Source: Nonomuraea jiangxiensis (GTDB taxonomy: Bacteria; Actinomycetota; Actinomycetes; Streptosporangiales; Streptosporangiaceae). From it: a stretch of 64,000 nt of DNA. How positions within the stretch are numbered: position 1 is the first letter of the stretch; the number at the start of each line of letters is the position of its first letter. The stretch lies in contig NZ_FNDJ01000010.1 in assembly GCF_900099965.1 (NCBI RefSeq), positions 1-64,000 of the forward strand, written 5' to 3'. The position numbers were made by a program, and so were the translations under genes. The notes beneath the pieces were generated by a model. The model was not told the origin of the DNA. It saw only the letters and a list, made by a program, of their open reading frames with translations, and made no database searches. Of the stretch, positions 1-7,903 are shown in pieces.

Positions 1-56
1 GCCCGCCGAGCGGCCGATGCGGTGAGGGTGGAGGCCCGCCGAGCGGCCGATGCGGT
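1..56. repeat. Two direct copies of a 23-bp GC-rich unit
   Basis: The unit begins GCCCGCCGAGCGGCCGATGC and occurs at 1-23 and 34-56, separated by 10 bp. A weaker third echo (GCCGAATGCCCGATGCAG) follows near 90-110. The stretch 1-202 holds no convincing gene: open frames there have neither a ribosome binding site nor a recognisable product. It lies 3' of the flavoprotein gene, so it is probably intergenic. Confidence 0.6.
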
Positions 57-202
57 TGCGCCTTGTTCCTGCCCGTGGCGGCGGAGGCGCGCCGAATGCC
101 CGATGCAGTGGGGGCGGAGGCCGCCGAGTGCCTTTGTGAGGCCGCTCGCCCGCCTTACCGCCCCATCACCCCTTACCGCCCCCACCCCGTCGGCTCATCG
201 CC

Positions 203-1606
203 TCAGAGGCCGTACGCCTCCATCAGCCGCAGCCAGACCTCGCTCACCGTCGGGAAGGACGGCACGGCGTGCCAGAGCCGGTCCAGCGGCACCTCGGCGG
301 TCACCGCGATCGTGGCGGCGTGCAGCAACTCGGCCGCGCCCGGCGCCGCGAACGTCACGCCCAGCAGCACCTTCCTGTCCTCGTCCACCACCGCCATGGC
401 CCGGCCGCGGTAGCCGTCGCCCAGCAGGTAGGCCCCGGTGACCGAGCCCATGTCGTAGTCCACCACGCGCACCCGGAAGCCCGCCTTGCGCGCCGTCGCC
501 TCTGTGTGGCCGACCGCGCAGATCTGCGGATCGGTGAACACCACCTGGGGCGAACCGTAGCCACCCGCCAGGTCGCGCATCGCGGGCAGCTCGTCGCCGC
601 GCGCCCTGGCCGCGATCACGTCACCGGCGATCCTGGCCTGATATTTGCCCATGTGGGTGAGCAGCACCCTGCCGTTGATGTCGCCCACGGCGTACAGCCA
701 GCCGCCGGACACCCCGGTCGCACGCATGCTGTCGTCCACGTCGACGGGTGCGTTCTCGGGCAGTCCGACCGTGTCGAGCCCCAGGTCATGCGTCGCGGCC
801 CGGCGGCCGGTGGCCACCAGCAGCTCGTCGGCCTCCAGCGGCGGGCCCTCCGCCAGGTGCACCGTCACCGGCCCGCCGGGCCTGGAGCGCTCGACCCTGA
901 CGGTTTCGGTACGGGTGCGTACGTCGATCCCCGCCTCGGTGAACGACTCCATGACCATCTCGCCCGCGAACGGCTCCATCCGGTTGAGCAGGCCGTCACC
1001 GCGTACGAGCAGGGTGGTCTGGCGGGCGCCGAGCCCGTGCATGGCCTGGGCCATCTCGCAGGCCACCACGCCGCCGCCCAGGACCACCAGCCGCTCGGGG
1101 ACCTCCTTGACCCCGGTCGCCTCGCGGCTGCCCCACGGGGCCGCCTCGGCCAGCCCCGGCACCGGGGGGATAACCGGGGTGCTGCCGGTGGCCAGCACGA
1201 CCGCCTGGCGGGCGGTCAGCGTGCGTTCGCCTTCGGCGGAGGTGACACGTACTCGCTTGGGGCCGTCCAGCCGGCCGCGGCCCCGTACGAGCTCGCCTGG
1301 GACGTTGTCGATCCAGCGCGCCTGACCTGCGTCGTCGTAGTTGCTGACGGCCTCGTCACGCCTGGCCAGCACCTTGGACGCGTCGATCTCGCCGAGCGAC
1401 AGTCCGGGAACCCGGCCCACCTCGCCCGCCAGGTCGACCGGGCGCAACAGGGCCTTGCTCGGTACGCAGGCCCAGTAGGAGCACTCGCCACCGGCCAGGT
1501 CGGCCTCGACGATCGCCACCGTCAGGCCGCCGCGCACGGCCCGGTCCACCACGTTCTCACCAGCGGGACCGGCGCCGATCACGATGACGTCGAATTCGTC
1601 AGCCAC
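203..1606 (-). CDS. NAD(P)/FAD-dependent disulfide oxidoreductase-family flavoprotein
   Basis: This is a class I pyridine nucleotide-disulfide oxidoreductase fold (dihydrolipoamide dehydrogenase/mercuric reductase family), about 467 residues, normal length. An N-terminal FAD Rossmann motif (VIGAGPAGENV) is followed by the redox pair GGECSYWACVPSK, with Cys42 and Cys47 in a CX4C spacing. A second Rossmann motif (VLGGGVVACEMA) binds NAD(P)H, and YAVGDI is the FAD-contacting GD motif. The dimerisation domain ends in AVPSFPTVSEVW, where Lpd enzymes have HPTxxE: the catalytic His is Phe451, while Glu456 remains. The cysteines suggest dithiol/disulfide chemistry, but the missing base argues against a standard Lpd. 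GTG at 1606 is preferred because GGAGG lies 5 nt upstream; an upstream GTG at 1624 is in frame. It is divergent from the Asp-rich protein gene. Substrate unknown. Confidence 0.85.
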   Translation of the reverse strand: MADEFDVIVIGAGPAGENVVDRAVRGGLTVAIVEADLAGGECSYWACVPSKALLRPVDLAGEVGRVPGLSLGEIDASKVLARRDEAVSNYDDAGQARWIDNVPGELVRGRGRLDGPKRVRVTSAEGERTLTARQAVVLATGSTPVIPPVPGLAEAAPWGSREATGVKEVPERLVVLGGGVVACEMAQAMHGLGARQTTLLVRGDGLLNRMEPFAGEMVMESFTEAGIDVRTRTETVRVERSRPGGPVTVHLAEGPPLEADELLVATGRRAATHDLGLDTVGLPENAPVDVDDSMRATGVSGGWLYAVGDINGRVLLTHMGKYQARIAGDVIAARARGDELPAMRDLAGGYGSPQVVFTDPQICAVGHTEATARKAGFRVRVVDYDMGSVTGAYLLGDGYRGRAMAVVDEDRKVLLGVTFAAPGAAELLHAATIAVTAEVPLDRLWHAVPSFPTVSEVWLRLMEAYGL

Positions 1607-1790
1607 CCCTGCCTCCAGAAGCACTCGTCTATGAGCTGCAACTCTTTCACGTCAGGGTGCCGAGTAACGCGTCCGGGTCTTCGTCCTGGGTGAGAGACCT
1701 TTCATCTGGTGCTCATGGTGGCCCAACGGCAGGCAGAAAACCTTGATTCAACCGCGGACAGGCCGCGGACGGACATCAAGGGAGGCTCGG

Positions 1791-2351
1791 ATGAGCCACA
1801 GGTTAAAGCGGCTCCTACTCGCCATCGCGGTCACCCTCGGACTGGGCGCCACAGGCCCCCTCCTCACGACAGCCACCGCCCACGCCACCACCACCGCCAC
1901 CACCCACACGTCCACAACCCCGGACGACGACGATGACGACGACGGCCCGCGTGGTGGGGTGGACACGGGTGTCGGTGGGGCGTCTCGCGACGACGACGAT
2001 GATGACGACGACGGCCCGCGTGGTGGGGTGGACACGGGTGTCGGTGGCGCGTCTCGCGACGACGACGACGATGACGACAACGGCCCGCGTGGTGGGGTGG
2101 ACACCGGCGTTGGTGGGGCCTCTCGCGACGACGACGATGACGATGCCGCACCCAGCGGTGGGGTCGACACCGGGATGGGCGGGACCGCGGGGAAGGGCGC
2201 TGCTGAGAGCGTGACCCTCATTGGTGGGACCACTGAGGGTGGGTCCGGTCAGAGCGGGGCGGTGCCGTTGGTGCCGCTGGCTCTGGCTGGGGCAGGACTC
2301 TTCGGCTTCGGCGCGTACTGGCTGCGGCGCGCGTTCCTCACGGGGAGCTGA
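1791..2351 (+). CDS. Secreted Asp-rich repeat protein with C-terminal membrane anchor
   Basis: A 186-residue exported protein. A signal peptide (MSHRLKRLLLAIAVTLGLG... to about residue 31, TAHA) precedes three 23-residue repeats, each an Asp run followed by GPRGGVDTGVGGASR, and a degenerate fourth. The C-terminus is a hydrophobic segment (VPLVPLALAGAGLFGFGAYW) followed by RR, as in sortase substrates, but no LPxTG is visible before it. GGGAGG lies about 6 nt upstream of ATG 1791. The stop is two bases before the sortase start, so the genes are co-transcribed and probably coupled. The Asp runs could bind Ca2+ or act as a charged stalk. No known family is recognised; a substrate or partner of the neighbouring sortase is inferred from context only. 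Confidence 0.75.
   Translation: MSHRLKRLLLAIAVTLGLGATGPLLTTATAHATTTATTHTSTTPDDDDDDDGPRGGVDTGVGGASRDDDDDDDDGPRGGVDTGVGGASRDDDDDDDNGPRGGVDTGVGGASRDDDDDDAAPSGGVDTGMGGTAGKGAAESVTLIGGTTEGGSGQSGAVPLVPLALAGAGLFGFGAYWLRRAFLTGS
1944..2150 (+). repeat. 69-bp in-frame tandem repeat (3 copies plus partial)
   Basis: Copies start near 1944, 2013 and 2082, a period of exactly 69 bp (23 codons), and a decayed fourth follows from about 2151. They encode the Asp run/GPRGGVDTGVGGASR unit. Copies are nearly identical in DNA, differing mainly in the number and kind of GAC/GAT codons, which suggests recent slippage expansion and possible length variation between strains. Confidence 0.9.
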
Positions 2352-2353
2352 CC

Positions 2354-3226
2354 ATGCGACTGCTCGTGGCAGCCGCCACCAGCACCGTGCTCGCGGTCGG
2401 AGCCGGTGCCGCCGCAAACGCCCCCGCCTCGGCCCAGCCACAGGCGGCGACCCTCACCACATCCAATGCGGCAACCATTGCCAGAGGCGAAGCGGCGGCG
2501 ATCCCAGCCTCCAGCAGGGTGGCGACCTCAACCTCCGGCGACTCGACAGCCTTGGCCTCTGGTGGGGCGGTGAACGTCGCGCCTGGCGGGGTGGCGATCT
2601 CAGGGTCGGGCAGCATGGTGACCTCAGCCTCCGGCGATTCGACAGCCTTGGCCTCTGGTGGGGCGGCGAAGGTCGCGTCCGGCGGGGTGATGACGTCGGG
2701 CGCCGGCGGCGGGGTGGCGACGACGTCGGGCTTCGGCGGCGGGGTGGTGACCTCAGGGGTGGGCGGCAGGGTGACCTCGGGTGTCGCCGACGTGGCTAAT
2801 CCTGTGCGGTTGCGGATTCCCGCCATCGGTGTCTCCACCCGGGTGATCCCGCTGCGGCTCGACAAGAAGGGCGGGCTGGTGGCGCCCAAACAGTTCGACC
2901 GGGTGGGATGGAACAAGGCCGGGCCTGAGCCGGGCGAGACAGGTGTGGCCGTGATCGCGGGGCACGTCGATTCCGCCACCGGTCCGGCGGTGTTCTACCG
3001 CCTGCGTCAGCTCCGCAAGGGTGACCGCGTTCACGTCGATCGGGCCGACGGCGGCACGGCCACGTTCGTGGTCGGCCGTCTGGCCCGTTACCCGAAAAAC
3101 CGCATCCCCAACAAGGAGGTCTACAGCTCGGGCAAGGGCACCCAACTGCGCCTGATCACGTGCGGCGGGACGTTCGACCGATCCCGCCGAAGCTACCGCG
3201 ACAACGTGATCGTGTTCGCCAGTTGA
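2354..3226 (+). CDS. Class F sortase
   Basis: A 290-residue class F sortase-type transpeptidase. The N-terminus is a signal peptide or anchor (MRLLVAAATSTVLAVGAGAA). Residues ~30-150 are a low-complexity Gly/Ser/Thr/Val linker with two copies of SGDSTALASGG. The catalytic domain starts at about RLRIPAIGV. The triad is visible: His in VIAGHVDSA, Cys in RLITCGGTF, and Arg in the RSRRSYRDNVIVFA tail. Class F sortases act outside the membrane, commonly on proteins encoded next to them. The repetitive linker is unusually long and itself internally repeated, perhaps a spacer through the wall. It starts 2 bp after the Asp-rich gene and ends before a strong hairpin. Confidence 0.9.
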   Translation: MRLLVAAATSTVLAVGAGAAANAPASAQPQAATLTTSNAATIARGEAAAIPASSRVATSTSGDSTALASGGAVNVAPGGVAISGSGSMVTSASGDSTALASGGAAKVASGGVMTSGAGGGVATTSGFGGGVVTSGVGGRVTSGVADVANPVRLRIPAIGVSTRVIPLRLDKKGGLVAPKQFDRVGWNKAGPEPGETGVAVIAGHVDSATGPAVFYRLRQLRKGDRVHVDRADGGTATFVVGRLARYPKNRIPNKEVYSSGKGTQLRLITCGGTFDRSRRSYRDNVIVFAS

Positions 3227-3240
3227 ACCATCTCCTCCAC

Positions 3241-3276
3241 CTGTGCCGCCGAGGCCCCGACTCCTCGGCGGCACAG
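3241..3276 (+). terminator. Hairpin terminator after the sortase gene
   Basis: A perfect 14-bp stem, CTGTGCCGCCGAGG (3241-3254) with CCTCGGCGGCACAG (3263-3276), closes an 8-nt loop 14 bp after the sortase stop. There is no U-tract, as is usual in high-GC actinomycetes. Confidence 0.75.
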
Positions 3277-3424
3277 CCGCGCCGCGTCGATGGTGCTGGG
3301 TGGCGGGGGAGAATTCGGGGTTGGGGCTTTTGTTGCTTGTGTCCCTGGGGCACCAGGGGCCCCATTCGCCGTCACGTCGGGTGGACGTCGGGGTGCGTTA
3401 ACCCGGGAGACGTAGCGTGCTCGC

Positions 3425-4525
3425 ATGGCGGATCATTACCCCACCTCTGTGCCGTATCGGCAGGCGACCGATGGCTACCACACCTTCCGGATTCCCGCTG
3501 TCGTGGTGACCGGGGCGGGCACGGTGCTCGCGTTCGCGGAGGGGCGGCGTGGCTCGGCCGGGGACTCCGGGCACATCGATCTCGTGCTCAAGAGATCCTC
3601 CGACGGGGGAGCGACGTGGGGAGTCCTCCAGGTGGTCGCCACGGAGCCGCGCCGGGGGACCGCGGGCAACCCGGCGCCGGTGGTGCTGGAAGACGGTCGG
3701 ATCGTGCTGGTGTTCGTACGGCAGGGGCCGTCGGCGACCGAGGACAAGATCAGGCGCGGGCAGGTGGCAGCGGCCGACGGGCGTCGGGTGTTCATGCAGG
3801 TCAGCTCGGACGACGGGGTCACCTGGTCCGCGCCCAAGGAGATCACCGCCAGCGTGAAGCGGTCGGAGTGGCGCTGGTACGCGACCACCCCCGGGCACGC
3901 CGTCGAGCTGCGCCAGGGCCCGAACGCGGGGCGGATCGTGGTGCCCGCCAACCACTCCCTGCCGCCGAGCGGATCCGACAACGGCACCGAGGGCAAGTAC
4001 AACGGCGGCCACTCGCTGCTCAGCGACGACGGCGGACAGACCTGGCGCATCGGCTACGTCGACGACAACCCGGACGGCTACGTCAACGTCAACGAGACCA
4101 CCGCCACGGAGTTGCCTGACGGGCGCCTCTACTTCAACACCCGCACCGAATCCACCGCCCCCGGCACCAGGGCCGACGCCTATTCCGCCGACGGCGGGCA
4201 GAGCCTTGAGCGCCCCTTCCGCCCGCAGGCGGGGTTGGTCGGGCCGGTGGTGGAGGGCAGCGTGCTGTGGTGCGCATCGCCGGACGTGCTGCTGTTCTCG
4301 GGCCCGGCGGACCCGGGCGCGCGAGCCCTGATGACGGTACGCGCCAGCGCCGACCTCGGCGTCACCTGGCGTGCCGTGCACACGGTGTCGGGACTGCCCG
4401 CGGCCTACTCGGACCTGGTCCGGCTGGACGCGGACACGGTGGGGCTGCTCTTCGAGACCGGGGACTTCGGGCCGTATGAGAGCATCGCCTTCCGCCGCAT
4501 CCCTGTCGCCGACCTCATCCCCTAG
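3425..4525 (+). CDS. Sialidase (GH33-type, BNR/Asp-box propeller)
   Basis: A 366-residue exo-alpha-sialidase-like six-bladed propeller. The FRIP motif near the N-terminus (YHTFRIPAVV) supplies an arginine of the carboxylate-binding triad, followed by AFAEGRRGSAGDSG. Asp-boxes are clear: SSDGGATW, SSDDGVTW and SDDGGQTW. The C-terminal YESIAFRRIP matches the family's usual end with the nucleophilic Tyr/Glu region. Expected activity is release of terminal sialic acid or a related sugar. No signal peptide is visible: the ATG at 3425 is followed directly by a polar sequence, so it may act in the cytoplasm or be exported non-classically. It appears monocistronic, between a terminator hairpin and the repeat array. 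Confidence 0.85.
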   Translation: MADHYPTSVPYRQATDGYHTFRIPAVVVTGAGTVLAFAEGRRGSAGDSGHIDLVLKRSSDGGATWGVLQVVATEPRRGTAGNPAPVVLEDGRIVLVFVRQGPSATEDKIRRGQVAAADGRRVFMQVSSDDGVTWSAPKEITASVKRSEWRWYATTPGHAVELRQGPNAGRIVVPANHSLPPSGSDNGTEGKYNGGHSLLSDDGGQTWRIGYVDDNPDGYVNVNETTATELPDGRLYFNTRTESTAPGTRADAYSADGGQSLERPFRPQAGLVGPVVEGSVLWCASPDVLLFSGPADPGARALMTVRASADLGVTWRAVHTVSGLPAAYSDLVRLDADTVGLLFETGDFGPYESIAFRRIPVADLIP

Positions 4526-4528
4526 GCT

Positions 4529-4880
4529 CGCCTTCCCGTCCACGTTGATCCGTCCCGCTAGGTACGTTCGCGTTCCTCGTGTACGTGCGTCTGTCCCGCT
4601 AGGTACCTCCGCGTTCCTCGTCTACGTGGGCCGCTTCGTGGTTCACGCTCCTCGTCTGCGTGGGTCCATCCCGCTTCGTGGGATCGCGGTCTCGTCCGCG
4701 TGGGCCGCTTCGTGGTTCAGGTTCCTCGTCTGCGTGGGTCGGTCTCGCTTTGGGGGTCGCGTTCTTCATGTACGTGGGTCGGTCTCGCTTCGTGGGTTTG
4801 CGTTGCCGTTTGCGTGGGTGCATCCCGCTTCGTGGGTTCGCGTTCTGGGTGGGCTGGCCCTGTCTCGCTACATAGGTCGC
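4529..4880. repeat. Non-coding array of about nine degenerate ~40-bp repeats
   Basis: The region between the sialidase stop (4525) and the CheR-like stop (4946) is filled with 35-41-bp units carrying a core close to CGTTCCTCGTCTGCGTGGGT followed by a (T)CCCGCTTCGTGGGTTCG-type tail. Approximate unit starts are 4529, 4569, 4610, 4646, 4686, 4721, 4760, 4801 and 4841, with a partial unit from 4880. Two units lack about five bases in the middle. T/G-rich composition differs from flanking genes. Open frames across it translate to low-complexity products and lack ribosome sites. The remaining bases to 4945 show nothing recognisable. Confidence 0.8.
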
Positions 4881-4945
4881 GTTGTTCTTGTCGCGGTGAC
4901 ATGACCTTGTGAGGTCCGCCTCATCCAGGTGTGGTGCGGAGACGG

Positions 4946-6802
4946 TCAGTCGGTGTCGGTTACGTTCATGACCATGATCAAGCCGTGTACGTCGTCGTTC
5001 TCCGTACGCAGGTGGGAGAGCTGGACCGACAGCGGCGTGGGCCGACCGCGGCGGTTGACCGCGTCGAGCACGATGCTCTCCGCGTCCGTCGGCGTCCGGG
5101 CGCCGTTGTCGTCCAGTGCGGTGCGTAGGCGCGGGATGAGCGAGTCGAGTGGCAGGCCGATGTCGAGCGCCGCGATCGAGTCGCCCACGGCCTCGTCCGC
5201 CCGCACGCCCCACAACTCCTCGGCCCCCTGGCTCCAGACCACCACCCGAAGGCCCTCGTCCAACACCACCACGGCGTCGCCGAGGCTGCGGACCACCGAG
5301 GAGACGAACCGGTTGACCTCGTCGAGCTCGATCGTGCGGGCCGTCAGGGCGTCGTTGATGTGCTGCAGCTCGTCGTTGGTGGACTGCAGCTCCTCGTTCA
5401 TCGTCTCCAGCTCCTCGTTGGTGGACTGGAGTTCTTCGTTGGTGGTTTCGAGTTCCTCGTTGGTGGACTGGAGCTCCTCGTTGGTCGTCTCCAGCTCCTC
5501 GTTGAGCGACTGCAGCTCCTCGTAGGCCTGTTCGAGCTGCCTGTTGGCCTGTTGCAGCTCGTCCCTGAGCTTGCGGTAGCGCGTGACGTCGAAGAAGTGG
5601 ATGCCTATCCCGACCAGGTTTCCCGTCGACAGCAGGGGAACCACGGAGACGTCGAAGATGCTGCCTTCGGGCAGGCCGGCGCGGTGCCAGGCGACCTCTC
5701 GCAGCTCGATCGGGCGCAGGTCACGGCGGGCGCGTTCGATGACCGAGCGCAGCTCGACGGGACGGTAGGAGACCACCAGGTCCTGGAAGGGCCGGCCGAG
5801 GTCGCGCGGGCTGAGGCTGAACAGCGCCTCGGCCTTGGAGTTGGCCAGCGCGAGGTTGCCCGCGAGGTCGACGACGATCTGCGCGACGGGCCCGGAGGCG
5901 AGCGCCACGGCCGCCAGCGTGGGCAGTCGTGAGGCGGGGTCGGGCGTCGTGTTCATGGCCGTCCAGGAGGCCCGGTCGGCGTGGTCGGCCGGCTTGATCT
6001 TCCTGAACAGCCGCATGCGCAGGTCCACCGGCTCGAACTTGTCGCCGTGGTTGAGCAGCATCTCGGCCTTGCCGAGGAAGAGGAACCCCGGGTCGGACAG
6101 CGCGAAGTGGAAGCGCCGGACGATGTTGACCTGCATCTCCGTGTTGAAGTACATCAGAGTGTTACGGGCCAGCAGCAGGTCGACGCGGGAGATCGGGGCG
6201 TCCTGGGTGAGGTCGTTGCGGCCGAAGATCAGCTGGCGGCGCAGGTCGCGGCGGAACGTGTAGCCGCTCTCCACCGGCTCGAAGTACGTCTCGCGCAGGT
6301 CGATCGGCACGTCGGCGAGCGCCCGGTCGGTGTAGACGCCCGTCCTGGCGATCTGCAGCGCCTTCTCGTCCAGGTCCGTGCCGTAGATCTTCACCCGGTC
6401 CCGGAACGCGTCGATGCCCAGCTCCTCTGCCAGCACCATGGCGATGGTGTAGGCCTCCTCACCGGTGGCGCACCCGGCGCTCCAGACCCGGATGGGCCGG
6501 CCGGACGCCTTCTGGCCGAGCAGGGCGGGGATCACCGTCTCGCGCAGTCGCTGCCACGCGACGGCATCCCTGAAGAAGCCGGTGACGTTGATCAGCAGGC
6601 TGTCGAACAACCTGCCGAACTCCTCCGGCTCCAGCTCCAGCAGATCGCGGTATTCGCCGTAGCCACGCAACTTGAGCGCCTCCAGCCGGCGCGCGATGCG
6701 CCGGATGAGGGTGTTGCGTTTGTAGCCGGTGAAGTCGAAGCCGCGCGTCTCCTTGAGCAGTAGCAGGAGGTCGTCGAATCCGCGCTCTTCCTCCGGTGTC
6801 AC
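4946..6802 (-). CDS. CheR-type methyltransferase with PAS domains and coiled coil
   Basis: A 618-residue CheR-like protein-glutamate O-methyltransferase. Residues ~5-270 carry the CheR fold: RNTLIRRIARRLEALKLRGY in the N-domain, the SAM motif SAGCATGEEAYTIAM, and LLLARNTLMYFN. A PAS-like domain follows, then a coiled coil made of a 14-residue heptad pair (NEELQSTNEELETT) repeated about four times, then a second PAS domain at the C-terminus. This is the layout of CheB-CheR-coil-PAS hybrid proteins with the CheB part encoded separately just upstream. Receptors and CheA are not in the window, so it probably serves a non-chemotactic signalling pathway. GTG 6802 is chosen as start because the homology begins at TPEEERGFDDLL; upstream codons overlap CheB out of frame. 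Confidence 0.85.
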   Translation of the reverse strand: MTPEEERGFDDLLLLLKETRGFDFTGYKRNTLIRRIARRLEALKLRGYGEYRDLLELEPEEFGRLFDSLLINVTGFFRDAVAWQRLRETVIPALLGQKASGRPIRVWSAGCATGEEAYTIAMVLAEELGIDAFRDRVKIYGTDLDEKALQIARTGVYTDRALADVPIDLRETYFEPVESGYTFRRDLRRQLIFGRNDLTQDAPISRVDLLLARNTLMYFNTEMQVNIVRRFHFALSDPGFLFLGKAEMLLNHGDKFEPVDLRMRLFRKIKPADHADRASWTAMNTTPDPASRLPTLAAVALASGPVAQIVVDLAGNLALANSKAEALFSLSPRDLGRPFQDLVVSYRPVELRSVIERARRDLRPIELREVAWHRAGLPEGSIFDVSVVPLLSTGNLVGIGIHFFDVTRYRKLRDELQQANRQLEQAYEELQSLNEELETTNEELQSTNEELETTNEELQSTNEELETMNEELQSTNDELQHINDALTARTIELDEVNRFVSSVVRSLGDAVVVLDEGLRVVVWSQGAEELWGVRADEAVGDSIAALDIGLPLDSLIPRLRTALDDNGARTPTDAESIVLDAVNRRGRPTPLSVQLSHLRTENDDVHGLIMVMNVTDTD

Positions 6803-6833
6803 AGCAGCCAGCCTACGCCGGGTCGGCTCCCGT

Positions 6834-7844
6834 TCAGCCCGACAGCAAGGTGTCGCCCGAGCGTCCGATCCGGGACTGCAGCAGGCGGATGGTCTCCACG
6901 GCCTCGCGGGTGCGCTGCTCCTCGTCCTGGAAGTAGCTGCTGGACAGGTACTGCCCACGGTCGGCGGCCGACCTGCGCATCCGTTCGAGCACCCGCAGCC
7001 GCTCCTCCAGCCGCTGGATGGCCACCCAGAGGGCGCGCTCGACCGAGTCCGACTGCGCGTCGATCATGCTGTCCCTGGACCAGGCGTGGCCCACCCTGCA
7101 GATGAAGCGGGGCGCGGCGGCGCCCTCCTGCTCGTAGATGGGACCACCGCATTCCGGGCAGCTGAAGGCGATGAGGTCGCCGTCGGGATCCGTCAGTGCC
7201 GGAACCTCCCGCAGGAACAGGGCGATCTCCTTTTCCATGTCTCCGTTGTACACGTGGTCCTCCGTACTCACAGGGGTACGGCTCTGCTGCTGTATCCAGG
7301 CCGCGATCTCGCGTACGGGCAAGATCGTGGCGTCCGGCACCGCCGAGACGGCCGCCCTCGGCATGCCGGGGAAGGCGCATTCCGCGCAATCCTGGACGGC
7401 GACCGCTCCCCCGTAACGATCGATCACCTCACAGCCCTTGGCTCCGTCGTCCAGCGTGCCGCTCAGGACCACGGCCGCCGCGCGGGGGCCGGCGTCCAGC
7501 GCCGCGCTCATGAACAGCGGGTCGGCCGCCGGTCGGTGCCCGTTCTGTCGCGGGCCCCGTGACAGTCGTGTCCTGCCGCCATGCAGGAGCAGGTGGTGGT
7601 CGGGGCGGGCGACGTAGACGCGGCCGGGTCGTACCGGTTCGGCGTTCTCCGCCGGAGCGGCCTTGAGCGGCCCCGCGCGGTCGAGGATGTTGGCCAGGAC
7701 GCTGCTGCTCTGTGGTGGTACGTGCAACACCACGAGCAGGGCGGCCGGTAGGTCGGGCGGCAGTCCGCTCAGCACGGTACGCAGGGGCTCCACGCCGCCT
7801 GCTGAGGCGGCTACCACGATCACGTCACGTCCGGCCGTCCTCAT
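6834..7844 (-). CDS. CheB-type protein-glutamate methylesterase (no receiver domain)
   Basis: A 336-residue protein. The CheB catalytic domain starts at the N-terminus with no receiver domain: VVAASAGGVEP (Ser14), LHVPP (His41) and LSGTLDDGAKG (Asp133) form the expected triad. The C-terminal ~150 residues carry a CPECGG...CRVGHAW cysteine/histidine cluster that may bind zinc, then a helical tail. The enzyme hydrolyses methyl-glutamate on receptors or deamidates Gln. It ends 31 bp before the CheR-like gene, so the two form one operon. Without a receiver its control must come from another domain or protein. ATG 7844 is chosen because GGAGGAGG sits just upstream; an in-frame ATG at 7877 lacks a site. 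Confidence 0.85.
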   Translation of the reverse strand: MRTAGRDVIVVAASAGGVEPLRTVLSGLPPDLPAALLVVLHVPPQSSSVLANILDRAGPLKAAPAENAEPVRPGRVYVARPDHHLLLHGGRTRLSRGPRQNGHRPAADPLFMSAALDAGPRAAAVVLSGTLDDGAKGCEVIDRYGGAVAVQDCAECAFPGMPRAAVSAVPDATILPVREIAAWIQQQSRTPVSTEDHVYNGDMEKEIALFLREVPALTDPDGDLIAFSCPECGGPIYEQEGAAAPRFICRVGHAWSRDSMIDAQSDSVERALWVAIQRLEERLRVLERMRRSAADRGQYLSSSYFQDEEQRTREAVETIRLLQSRIGRSGDTLLSG

Positions 7845-7903
7845 GCCTCCTCCTCTGTCCAGGAATGGCGAGGCCATGCACGTGGGCAGGGTTTTGGCGG
7901 GTT

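Noticed and set aside
269..1693. 474-codon plus-strand open frame opposite the flavoprotein
   Set aside because: It is the antisense shadow of the disulfide oxidoreductase, rich in His/Arg/Gly and without a domain or ribosome site.
4529..4880. CRISPR array
   Set aside because: Units are contiguous and degenerate, with no unique spacers of constant length and no cas genes nearby.
4599..5213. Minus-strand 204-codon frame over the repeat array
   Set aside because: Its product is low-complexity (PTKRD/HVDEE-type) because of the repeats, and it overlaps the CheR-PAS gene.
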